6,078 nucleotides of DNA from Synergistaceae bacterium (GCA_031273585.1 JAISRP010000218.1:1-6078); one strand, 5' to 3'; shown: positions 1 through 6,056, counted from the first letter of the stretch. Numbers and translations are program-made. The notes: generated from the letters alone by a model not told the origin.

Positions 1-3
1 TAA

Positions 4-10
4 GGGAGAG
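4..10 (+). promoter_or_regulatory. Shine-Dalgarno site of tyrS
   Basis: The purine run GGGAGAG ends five bases before the ATG at 16. It fixes that ATG as the tyrS start. No promoter can be judged because only 15 bases precede the gene in the window. Confidence 0.75.
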
Positions 11-15
11 ATATC

Positions 16-1290
16 ATGCCTCAGAATTTTTACGAGATCATGTCCAGGCGCGGGTTCGTCGAGTGGTGCAGCGGCCCGGAGGAGCTCGGGCGGAAGATGG
101 AGAGGGAGATGGTCACCGGCTACGTCGGATTTGACCCGAGCGCGGACAGCCTTCACGTCGGCAACATGGTGCCGATAATGGGGCTTGCGTGGCTCCAGCG
201 CCTTGGGCACCGCCCCGTGGCGCTGGCTGGCGGCGGAACCGGGCTGATAGGCGATCCGTCGGGCAAGACCAAGGAACGCAGGCTGCTCTCTGAGGAGCAG
301 GTGCGCCACAACGTCGATTGCATAAAGGGGCAGCTTGCAAAATTTCTCGACTTCGACTGCGGCGCGAACTCGGCCATAATGGCCAACAACTACGACTGGC
401 TGTCGGGAATAGGGTTCATCGAGTTCCTGCGGGACACCGGCAAGTACTTCCCCGTGAGCTTCCTGATCAACAGGGAGTATGTCCGCAGCCGCATCGAGGA
501 TCCGGACAAGAGCATCACCTACACCGAGCTGTCGTACATCCTTCTGCAGGCATACGACTTCGACCACATGTACAGGACGATGGACTGCAGCCTCCAGCTC
601 GGCGGGAACGACCAGCAGGTGAACATCATCGGCGGGATCGACCTGATCCGCAAGCGCAGCGCGGGCCAGGCCTACGGCATAACATTTTCGCTCCTGCTGT
701 CCGCCTCGGGGGAGAAGTTCGGCAAGTCGGAGGAGGGCGCGGTGTACCTCGACCCTGAAAAAACCAGCCCTTACAAGTTTTACCAGTTCTGGATAAACAC
801 GGACGACCGCGACATCGAAAATCTGCACAGGATTTATTCCTTCGCCAGCTTGGATGAGGTCGCATCGATCGCTTCGGACCACGCGGCCCATCCGGAGCGC
901 AGGGAGGCACAGAAACGGCTCGCACTGGAGATGACGGAGAGGGTCCACGGGGCTGACACCGCGCGGCGCGTGCGGGAGGCGAGCGCGATACTCTTCGGCG
1001 AGACGGACGTCAGGTCCGCCTCGGCCGAGATACTCGACATGCTGGCGTCCGAAATTCCCACAGGGGACATCGCGACACCCGCCCCCCTCGTCGACGGGCT
1101 CGTCGCCTCCGGAGGCGTCTCGTCAAAGGGGGAGGCGAAGCGCAAGATAAAGGAGGGCGGGATATACCTGAACGGCGAGAGACAGCTCGACGAGTCGAGG
1201 CAGATAACGTCCGGCGACATCCTGCCGGGCGGCTACGTCCAGATCAGGGTCGGCAAGAAGGACTTCAGGCTCCTGCGCTGCAACAGGTAG
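16..1290 (+). CDS. tyrS: Tyrosyl-tRNA synthetase (TyrRS, class I)
   Basis: This enzyme charges tRNA-Tyr with tyrosine in the cytosol, using ATP. The 424-residue length is normal for bacterial TyrRS. The class I catalytic domain covers roughly residues 30-240. The HIGH signature appears as HVGN (47-50), followed by a GGGTGLIGDPSGK stretch at 72-84. The tyrosine-pocket signature around Y174, Q178 and D181 is intact, and the KMSKS loop is KFGKS (234-238). The stretch after it (248-265) is the usual TyrRS sequence ending FYQFWINTDDRD. A tRNA-anticodon-arm region follows, and an S4 RNA-binding domain (about 357-418) closes the protein. HVGN for HIGH is, from memory, a variant seen in some TyrRS lineages. 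The loop normally reading GGSDQWGN is GGNDQQVN at 196-203, which is less usual. The start has a good Shine-Dalgarno site. The acyltransferase gene follows 47 bp downstream on the same strand, so co-transcription is likely. The identification is firm. Confidence 0.97.
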   Translation: MPQNFYEIMSRRGFVEWCSGPEELGRKMEREMVTGYVGFDPSADSLHVGNMVPIMGLAWLQRLGHRPVALAGGGTGLIGDPSGKTKERRLLSEEQVRHNVDCIKGQLAKFLDFDCGANSAIMANNYDWLSGIGFIEFLRDTGKYFPVSFLINREYVRSRIEDPDKSITYTELSYILLQAYDFDHMYRTMDCSLQLGGNDQQVNIIGGIDLIRKRSAGQAYGITFSLLLSASGEKFGKSEEGAVYLDPEKTSPYKFYQFWINTDDRDIENLHRIYSFASLDEVASIASDHAAHPERREAQKRLALEMTERVHGADTARRVREASAILFGETDVRSASAEILDMLASEIPTGDIATPAPLVDGLVASGGVSSKGEAKRKIKEGGIYLNGERQLDESRQITSGDILPGGYVQIRVGKKDFRLLRCNR

Positions 1291-1337
1291 ATGATACTTC
1301 TGCGAACTGCTCCGCGCCGGGAATTTCCGGCTCTGAC

Positions 1338-2180
1338 ATGAACCTGAAGGAGACTGCGACCGGCCTCTTATCCAGGCTGCTTCGCCCCGGCATCTGCGCG
1401 CGCGTTCTGGCCTCAGTCCTGTGCGCGCCGCTCCGCATCATGGCCCCAAGGCGCGGGGTGGCGCTGCGAAACCTCGAGATAGCCCTGCCGGACGCGAGCG
1501 ACGCCGAGCGGAGAAGGATACTGAGGGGGACGTACGACCACCTCGTGTGGACCGGCATAGAGTTCATCATGTTACAGAGGGACCCGAGGCAGGCGCTCGA
1601 GTGGGTGGAACCGGAGAACGCATCCCTGCTGGACTCCCTCGACGGGCGCGGGGCGATACTTCTGACGGGACATGTGGGCAACTGGGAGCTGGTGGCGGCA
1701 TGGCTGGCCCAGAGGGGGCATACGGTCACGGCAATAGTCCAGGAGACCGACGACCACAACCTGATAGAGCGCATGAGGTCCCGCGTCGGCCTGGCCTGCA
1801 TATCGAAGAAGGCGCCGATGACGCGGGCAGCCGCAATTCTCCGGAGGGGGGAATTTCTGGGGATACTCCCGGACCAGCACGGCGGGCACGAGGGGATCCC
1901 GGCGAAGTTCTTCGGGTTGACGACGTCAACCTCGCAGGGCGCCGCCGTCTTCGCCTACCTCACGAAAAAGCCCCTCGTGCCCATATTCTCTCACAGGATA
2001 TCGCCGTGCAGGCACAGCGTTAGGATAGGGGACCCGATCGAGTGGGATATGAAGGAGAACCGCGAGGCCACGATTCTGGCCATCACTGAGAGGATAAACG
2101 GGGTCGTCGAGCGAATGGTCCTCGAGGCGCCCGACCAGTGGCTGGCGCAGCACAGGAGATTCAAGGAGCACTACGCCTGA
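1338..2180 (+). CDS. Lysophospholipid / lipid A late acyltransferase (LpxL/HtrB family)
   Basis: Members of this family transfer a fatty acyl chain from acyl-ACP to a lipid A precursor or related lipid at the inner face of the inner membrane. The 280-residue protein is slightly shorter than E. coli LpxL. It has a hydrophobic N-terminal stretch at about 18-36, probably a membrane anchor. The catalytic HX4E motif is HVGNWE (112-117). A second family block runs PDQHGG (178-183) to FFGLTTST (191-198). The typical C-terminal PDQWLAQHRRFK block is at 265-276. Which acyl position or lipid it modifies cannot be told from sequence, so I give no gene symbol. The gene follows tyrS by 47 bp and probably shares its transcript. 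I see no clear Shine-Dalgarno before the ATG; a 16-codon ORF whose stop overlaps this ATG may couple its translation. The gene implies a diderm host that makes lipid A or an analogous glycolipid. Confidence 0.88.
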   Translation: MNLKETATGLLSRLLRPGICARVLASVLCAPLRIMAPRRGVALRNLEIALPDASDAERRRILRGTYDHLVWTGIEFIMLQRDPRQALEWVEPENASLLDSLDGRGAILLTGHVGNWELVAAWLAQRGHTVTAIVQETDDHNLIERMRSRVGLACISKKAPMTRAAAILRRGEFLGILPDQHGGHEGIPAKFFGLTTSTSQGAAVFAYLTKKPLVPIFSHRISPCRHSVRIGDPIEWDMKENREATILAITERINGVVERMVLEAPDQWLAQHRRFKEHYA

Positions 2181-2213
2181 CCGGCGCGCAGCCCCGATGA
2201 GCGTGTACTGGCC

Positions 2214-2426
2214 CTATGAGGCCGGCCCGTTTCCGGCCGCGGCATCCTCTCGGATGGGGACGCCTGATACGATCCAGTCCTCGGGGGATATCTCGTGGAA
2301 GATAATCCGCACCTGAGAGGGCTTGACATTCAGATGAGTACACGCCGCCCGGGTCACATCGGCGGCGAACGCGCGCTTTACGTCCGCGGAACGGCCCTTC
2401 AGCAGGTTGACCTGGATTATTGGCAT
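2214..2426 (-). CDS. 4-oxalocrotonate tautomerase family protein
   Basis: This is a small 70-residue enzyme of the tautomerase superfamily, which catalyses keto-enol tautomerisation with an N-terminal proline as general base. The protein begins MPIIQVNLLKGRS. Removal of Met would expose Pro1, the catalytic residue. Counting from that proline, Arg11 and Arg39 match the two substrate-binding arginines of 4-oxalocrotonate tautomerase, and position 50 is Trp where the Pseudomonas enzyme has Phe. The last residues (60-69) form a short Ala/Gly-rich tail. A GTG lies directly before the ATG, but only the ATG at 2426 puts proline next to Met, and AAGGAGAG lies at a suitable distance upstream (2433-2440). 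No aromatic-degradation genes lie nearby, so the natural substrate is unknown. The gene is divergent from the prepilin peptidase gene and convergent with the acyltransferase gene. Confidence 0.9.
   Translation of the reverse strand: MPIIQVNLLKGRSADVKRAFAADVTRAACTHLNVKPSQVRIIFHEISPEDWIVSGVPIREDAAAGNGPAS
2220..2238. terminator. GC-rich hairpin at the convergent gene ends (possible bidirectional terminator)
   Basis: GGCCGG (2220-2225) can pair with CCGGCC (2233-2238) around a seven-base loop. The hairpin lies just inside the 3' end of the tautomerase gene and 40 bp past the acyltransferase stop. There is no T-run on either strand, so it is not a canonical intrinsic terminator. It could stall polymerase or protect a 3' end, or be chance in GC-rich DNA. 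Confidence 0.3.
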
Positions 2427-2435
2427 CACTATCTC
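2407..2435 (+). promoter_or_regulatory. Possible promoter of the prepilin peptidase gene
   Basis: TTGACC (2407-2412) matches the -35 consensus at five of six bases. It is followed after 17 bp by TATCTC (2430-2435), a weak -10. Transcription would start near 2442 and leave about 19 bases before the TTG start at 2461. The element overlaps the first codons and the Shine-Dalgarno region of the divergent tautomerase gene. Support is limited by the poor -10. Confidence 0.25.
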
Positions 2436-2445
2436 TCCTTCGGTA

Positions 2446-2452
2446 AAAGGGG
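2446..2452 (+). promoter_or_regulatory. Shine-Dalgarno site deciding the prepilin peptidase start
   Basis: AAAGGGG lies eight bases before the TTG at 2461. It overlaps the alternative GTG at 2452, so it could not serve that codon. This supports TTG 2461 as the start. Confidence 0.5.
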
Positions 2453-2460
2453 TGTTTGAT

Positions 2461-3267
2461 TTGGGGTTCTACTCCCGCATCTATGATATTGTAGCAGTTA
2501 TATCGGCCCTCGTCGGCGGGGCGTGCATCGGTTCCTTCATAAACGCGGCTGCGATGAGGACCGTCGCCGAAAGAAAGTGGTGGGGCAGGGAGCGATCCGC
2601 ATGCGACTCCTGCGGGACGCTCCTGCGCCCCGCGGACCTGCTCCCCGTGGTCTCGTTCGTGATACTCCGAGGCAGATGCCGCTACTGCGGCGCATCCATA
2701 CGCCCGCGGCACCTGGCCGCGGAGGTCGTCTGCGCCGCCCTGACCGCAGCCCTCGCCGCAAGGTGGGGGGTGTCCGCAGCCCTCGCCGTATCCCTCGCAG
2801 TGTCATGGTTCTCCCTGTTTAACTCCCTCACCGACATCGAGAATGGGTACATATACGACATGTGGGCGCTCGCGCTTGGCGCGGCTGGTCTGGCGATGCG
2901 CCTCGCGGGAGGGTGGCCCGCCGTTCGCGAGGGCATCCTCGGCGCGCTGCTGGGCTTTGGCGTAATAGCGGTCATAATTCTCGTGAGCCGCGGCGGCATG
3001 GGCTGGGGGGACGCTGTGCTGATGTGCGGCATAGGCGGGGCTGTCGGATGGAAATACTGCATCTTCAGCCTTTACGCCGGCTTTTTGGCCGGAGGGCTTG
3101 TCGTCCTGCCCCTGATGCTCGCTAACAAACTGAAGCGAAAGGACGCCATCCCGCTGGGCCCCTTCCTCGCCGTTGGGTCCGTGATAACGCTTTTCCTCGG
3201 GAATGAACTCATATTCCGCTTCAGATCACTCCTCGGAGCGTATCCGGGCTGGCCCTGGGGCAACTAA
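2461..3267 (+). CDS. pilD: Prepilin peptidase / N-methyltransferase (A24A, PilD type)
   Basis: This integral inner-membrane aspartic protease cleaves the leader of type IV prepilins or pseudopilins and usually methylates the new N-terminus. From the TTG start the protein has 268 residues. Residues 9-28 form the first membrane helix, ending in the family block GSFINAAAMR (24-33). A cytoplasmic domain follows, with two zinc-type CX2C pairs (C48/C51 and C73/C76) and the block LLPVVSF (60-66), as in bifunctional PilD enzymes. Several more hydrophobic helices follow. The two catalytic aspartates are D125 in LTDIENGYIYD and D184 in GMGWGD. The residues after GWGD are AVLM rather than the common VKL. 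I chose TTG 2461 because AAAAGGGG lies eight bases upstream; GTG 2452 and TTG 2407 are in-frame alternatives. No pilin, ATPase or secretin gene lies in the window, so its substrates must be encoded elsewhere. Confidence 0.9.
   Translation: MGFYSRIYDIVAVISALVGGACIGSFINAAAMRTVAERKWWGRERSACDSCGTLLRPADLLPVVSFVILRGRCRYCGASIRPRHLAAEVVCAALTAALAARWGVSAALAVSLAVSWFSLFNSLTDIENGYIYDMWALALGAAGLAMRLAGGWPAVREGILGALLGFGVIAVIILVSRGGMGWGDAVLMCGIGGAVGWKYCIFSLYAGFLAGGLVVLPLMLANKLKRKDAIPLGPFLAVGSVITLFLGNELIFRFRSLLGAYPGWPWGN
2488..2493 (-). promoter_or_regulatory. Possible -10 element of the tautomerase gene
   Basis: Read on the minus strand the sequence is TACAAT, five of six bases of the sigma70 -10 box. It would place transcription start near 2481, about 55 bases before the ATG. 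I see no good -35 hexamer 16-18 bp further upstream. The element lies inside the start of the prepilin peptidase gene. Confidence 0.22.
2744..2788 (+). repeat. 15-bp direct repeat, 30-bp period, inside pilD
   Basis: CCGCAGCCCTCGCCG occurs at 2744-2758 and again, identically, at 2774-2788. With flanking bases, 18 of 20 positions match (2741-2760 against 2771-2790). The period of exactly ten codons encodes TAALAA and then SAALAV in one hydrophobic segment, so the frame is kept. It may be an old in-frame duplication or biased codon use in an Ala-rich helix. Confidence 0.7.
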
Positions 3268-3308
3268 AATCGGACGGACAGGAGCATAACCCCTCCTCCG
3301 GCCGATTT
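3267..3308. terminator. Bulged inverted repeat after pilD (possible terminator)
   Basis: AAATCGG (3267-3273) pairs with CCGATTT (3302-3308). Inside this, AGGAG (3280-3284) pairs with CTCCT (3293-3297), so a two-part stem can form right at the pilD stop codon. Only three T residues end the outer stem, followed by CCCC, so termination would be weak. ATCGGA (3269-3274) can instead pair with TCCGAT (3319-3324). The pairings are visible in the sequence; the function is inference. Confidence 0.35.
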
Positions 3309-3341
3309 CCCCTCGGGATCCGATCTCGCTTGCGGCGTCGC

Positions 3342-3373
3342 CTTGCAATGTTTACCGCCTTAACGCTTGCAAG
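3342..3373. repeat. Spaced CTTGCAA repeat overlapping a -35 box (possible operator)
   Basis: CTTGCAA occurs at 3342-3348 and at 3366-3372. The second copy is part of the perfect palindrome CTTGCAAG (3366-3373), which covers the predicted -35 hexamer. The 24-bp spacing is a little over two helical turns. This could be a paired regulator-binding site or an RNA stem with an 18-base loop. No regulator gene is nearby to support either reading. Confidence 0.35.
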
Positions 3374-3395
3374 ATTATTGAGGGAGTAGTAAAAT
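3367..3395 (+). promoter_or_regulatory. Sigma70-type promoter of the two-TM membrane protein gene
   Basis: TTGCAA (3367-3372) as -35 and TAAAAT (3390-3395) as -10 are separated by exactly 17 bp. The surrounding sequence is much more AT-rich than the genes. Transcription would start near 3402, giving a leader of about 45 bases before the GTG at 3447. This is the best promoter match in the window. Confidence 0.6.
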
Positions 3396-3432
3396 AATTC
3401 AAACAGCTATCGTTATCTTCTGGCTAAACGGC

Positions 3433-3438
3433 AGGTGA
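3433..3438 (+). promoter_or_regulatory. Shine-Dalgarno site deciding the GTG 3447 start
   Basis: AGGTGA lies eight bases before the GTG at 3447. The upstream in-frame GTG at 3435 falls inside this element and has no Shine-Dalgarno of its own, so 3447 is the more likely start. Confidence 0.55.
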
Positions 3439-3446
3439 ATAGCTTA

Positions 3447-4073
3447 GTGAACAAACTGACTCTCATGCTTCTGTTCGGATCCGGCATGTTGCTGGGCATA
3501 TCCAATTTTATCAGCCCGGATGACCTGTCGCCCGCGTATATCGCGGGCCTCATTCTGGTGATGACTCCGATAACCCTCATCTATGACGCGGTAAAGAGGA
3601 AATCCGAGACCGAGCTGAGGGCTCAGAGCCTGATGCGTGAGGCGCAGAAGCTCACCATGGCGCGCAGGGAGGTCCGGTCGAGGATCCCCAAGAACAATCC
3701 GCGCAGGGAGTCCCCAGCCGCATACGAGGGCTACACGAAGCTCGGGGCGATTCGCTCAATGGCGTCGCTCATCCGCAAGCCGAGCCTGAGGCAGGTCATC
3801 ATGGAGATATGCGACTTCGCGGACATGGTGCTTGAGACCATCCGCCGTATGCCGAACGACACCCCGGCCGCGATATACTTCAGCGAGACGCACCTGGCCC
3901 GCCTCACCGAGGCCCTCGAGCGCTGCTTCGAGATGAGCAGGAGCGAGGAGTACAAGAAGGCCCCCCCGTCGATAGACGCGCAGGAGATTGAGTGCTTCAA
4001 CACCTTCATCACCGCCTTCCGAAAACAACAGGAGAGCATCATATTCGAGGGTCTCGGCAGCAAGAAGGCATAG
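3447..4073 (+). CDS. Two-TM membrane protein, possibly XpaC-like (PF10112-type)
   Basis: I do not recognise this protein with certainty. From GTG 3447 it has 208 residues. Two hydrophobic segments, about 4-20 and 30-48, form an N-terminal hairpin with a short acidic turn (PDD, 24-26). A basic, charged linker follows (about 50-90). The rest, about 95-205, is predicted helical and cytoplasmic. The helical part resembles the XpaC family (named for 5-bromo-4-chloroindolyl phosphate hydrolysis): a block ICDFADMVLETIRRMPND (121-138), then LARLTEALERCFEMS (150-164), then a last amphipathic helix. Length and topology also fit that family, whose biochemical role is poorly known and which often sits beside telA-like genes. 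No telA is visible here. The gene has its own promoter and stands alone between pilD and convergent pepF. That the gene is real is well supported; the family assignment is tentative, from remembered patterns, with perhaps 45% confidence. Confidence 0.7.
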   Translation: MNKLTLMLLFGSGMLLGISNFISPDDLSPAYIAGLILVMTPITLIYDAVKRKSETELRAQSLMREAQKLTMARREVRSRIPKNNPRRESPAAYEGYTKLGAIRSMASLIRKPSLRQVIMEICDFADMVLETIRRMPNDTPAAIYFSETHLARLTEALERCFEMSRSEEYKKAPPSIDAQEIECFNTFITAFRKQQESIIFEGLGSKKA

Positions 4074-4106
4074 CAGCAAACACCCCGAGCCCCCAGGGCG
4101 GCGGCG

Positions 4107-6017
4107 TCAGAAGCTCTCGTTAGTTGATGCCGTCTCCTCGAGCAGGCGCTCCATCTCATCGAGCGTTTCGCTGAACAGATTTATCGCGTCGTATATCGGC
4201 CCGGGCGTGCTCATGTCGACGCCGGCTATCTTAAGCAGCTCTATCGGGTAGTCGCTTCCCCCGCTCGAGAGGAACCTGATGTATCTCTCGCGGGCGGGAG
4301 GGCCTTCAGTCGTTATCCGCCCCGCGATTGCCGCTGCGGCGGAATAGCCAGTCGCATACTGATAGACGTAGAACGGCGAGTAAAAGTGCGGTATGCGCGA
4401 CCACTCGAGGCTTATCAGATCGTCCACTACCATCTCTGGGCCGAAGTACTTGGCGTTCAAACCGCTCCAGATGCGGCCAAGTTCGTCCGAGGTCGTGTTT
4501 TCGCCGCGCTGGCCGCGCTCATGCGCCTCGCGCTCGAACGAGGCGAACATCACCTGCCTGTAAACCGTAGCCCTTATGCGCTCCAGCCTCGTGTTGAGCA
4601 GGTATATCCTCCTGTCCCTCTCCGGCGTCGTCCTCAGCATGAAGTCGAGCGTAAGCTCCTCGTTCGTGGTCGAGGCCACCTCGGCGCAGAAAATAGTGTA
4701 ATCGGAAGTTCTGTAGGGCTGATTTGCCATCGAATAGTACGAGTGCATGGCGTGCCCCATCTCATGAGCCAGGGTCATCACGTCCGAGAGCTCCCCGTTG
4801 TAGTTGAGCAGTATGTACGGGTGAACGCCGTATGTGCCCCAGGAGTACGCTCCGCCGCGCTTGCCCTTGTTGGAGCACACGTCGATCCACCCGGACCCGA
4901 GCCCCTTCACGAACTCGGCCATGTACTCCGGGCCGAGGGGCCCAAGAGCCTCGGTCACCATCTGTTTTGCGGTATTCCAGGATATATCCCTGTACGGATT
5001 CTCGACAAGAGGCGTGTAGACGTCGTACATGTGCAGCTCGTCCAGGCCCAGAACGCGCTTGCGGAGCGCCATGTACCGGTGCAGCGGCGCTAAGCGGCTC
5101 TCGATGGCGTCCACGAGGTTCGAGTAGACGGAGATGGGGACGTTGGGGCCGTTCAGCGCAGATGCCAGGTCCGAATCATACCTTCGTGCGTCGGCGTAAA
5201 ACCTGGACGCCTTCAGCATCCCGTTAAAGGTGGCGCCGAGGGTGTTCTTATTTCTGCCGTACGTCTCGTAAAGCGCCTCGAACGCCGACTTTCGGACGCT
5301 GCGGTTCCGCGATGAGATGTACTTTATATATCGCTCGTCAGTGAGCTCGACGTCGTTGCCATCCTCGTCCTTAATGGTCGGGAACTTCATGTCCGCGTTG
5401 GTCAGCATCGAAAAGGCGTTGTCGGGAACGGACGCCATATCGCCGGCTTTCGCTAGAAGGGACTCCTCCTCGTCGCTCAAGACGTGCTCCTTGAGGCGTA
5501 TCACCTCTCGTATGGCAAATCGATAGTCGTCGAAGTTTTCATCCGGAGCGGCGTTTTCCGGGGAGATGAAACCGTTCAGGGTCCCCTCAGGAATAGATAT
5601 GAGCTCTGGCGTGATGAAGCTGGAAACGGCGGAGACCTCGACGGACAGGGTTGTCGCCCTGTCCGAGAGGGCTTGGTATACGGAGTCGGACGTGTCCTCG
5701 TGGCTCTTCATGTGGGCGTAGGCATACAGCCTGCCAAGCGTCATCGATATCTCATCCTGCAGCCTCAGACAGCGCAGTATGTTTGCCGCGGACTCGCCAA
5801 GCGTCCCCCGCATCGCCGCGAGCTCCGGCAGAGCGGCCCTGACTCGGAGACAATCCTCCTCCCAGCCGGCGTCGCTTGTATATATGTCGGACAGCCTCCA
5901 CTTGAACTCCTCCGGAATCGCCGACCTCGGAGGCACTTCCCCTCCGGTGAATGCGACAACAAGGTCTGCATCGCCAAACGACGGGGACGCCGGGCGCGGC
6001 CCCATATCATAGGTCAT
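4107..6017 (-). CDS. pepF: Oligoendopeptidase F (M3B zinc metallopeptidase)
   Basis: PepF enzymes are cytosolic zinc peptidases that cut short peptides, serving peptide turnover and nutrition. From ATG 6017 the protein has 636 residues, slightly longer than the usual 600 or so. The family N-terminal block begins at about 35 with PEEFKWRLSDIY. The mostly helical PepF N-terminal domain follows, then the M3 catalytic domain from about 230. The zinc motif HEMGH is at 418-422 (H418, E419, H422). The third ligand is E446 in FCAEVAST. The substrate-binding region near the C-terminus reads RIPHFYSPFYVYQYATGY (541-558), as expected for the family. There is no signal peptide. About 34 residues precede the usual family start and match nothing I know. 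A GTG at 6026 is in frame, but the purine-rich AGGGGGAG abuts it and sits eight bases before the ATG, favouring 6017. The gene converges on the XpaC-like gene with 33 bp between stops; I see no clear terminator there. Confidence 0.95.
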   Translation of the reverse strand: MTYDMGPRPASPSFGDADLVVAFTGGEVPPRSAIPEEFKWRLSDIYTSDAGWEEDCLRVRAALPELAAMRGTLGESAANILRCLRLQDEISMTLGRLYAYAHMKSHEDTSDSVYQALSDRATTLSVEVSAVSSFITPELISIPEGTLNGFISPENAAPDENFDDYRFAIREVIRLKEHVLSDEEESLLAKAGDMASVPDNAFSMLTNADMKFPTIKDEDGNDVELTDERYIKYISSRNRSVRKSAFEALYETYGRNKNTLGATFNGMLKASRFYADARRYDSDLASALNGPNVPISVYSNLVDAIESRLAPLHRYMALRKRVLGLDELHMYDVYTPLVENPYRDISWNTAKQMVTEALGPLGPEYMAEFVKGLGSGWIDVCSNKGKRGGAYSWGTYGVHPYILLNYNGELSDVMTLAHEMGHAMHSYYSMANQPYRTSDYTIFCAEVASTTNEELTLDFMLRTTPERDRRIYLLNTRLERIRATVYRQVMFASFEREAHERGQRGENTTSDELGRIWSGLNAKYFGPEMVVDDLISLEWSRIPHFYSPFYVYQYATGYSAAAAIAGRITTEGPPARERYIRFLSSGGSDYPIELLKIAGVDMSTPGPIYDAINLFSETLDEMERLLEETASTNESF

Positions 6018-6023
6018 CTGTTC

Positions 6024-6031
6024 CACTCCCC
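6024..6031 (-). promoter_or_regulatory. Shine-Dalgarno site deciding the pepF start
   Basis: On the minus strand AGGGGGAG lies eight bases before the ATG at 6017 and includes the first base of the alternative GTG codon at 6026. Normal spacing therefore supports the ATG. Confidence 0.6.
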
Positions 6032-6056
6032 CTGGATTCGGACGGGCCGCTCAGAA

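Noticed and set aside
318..758. Plus-strand open frame of 146 codons inside tyrS
   Set aside because: It overlaps the TyrRS catalytic domain in another frame, and its Arg/His/Pro-rich translation has no domain.
1265..1801. Minus-strand open frame of 178 codons across the tyrS/acyltransferase junction
   Set aside because: It is antisense to a well-supported acyltransferase gene, with low-complexity Ser/Arg-rich translation and no motif.
2161..2712. Minus-strand open frame of 183 codons covering the tautomerase gene
   Set aside because: It runs in a different frame from the motif-bearing tautomerase and across the start of pilD; its Arg/Gly/Pro-rich translation looks like a shadow.
4074..4106. 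Possible terminator between the convergent XpaC-like gene and pepF
   Set aside because: Only a tiny GCCC/GGGC pairing is possible in these 33 bases and there is no T-run on either strand.
3731..4159. Minus-strand open frame of 142 codons opposite the XpaC-like gene
   Set aside because: The opposite-strand gene has a promoter, a Shine-Dalgarno site and a coherent membrane topology; this frame has none and would overlap the pepF 3' end.
4386..5093. Plus-strand open frame of 235 codons
   Set aside because: It lies wholly inside pepF on the opposite strand, has no recognisable domain, and such frames are expected opposite a GC-rich gene.
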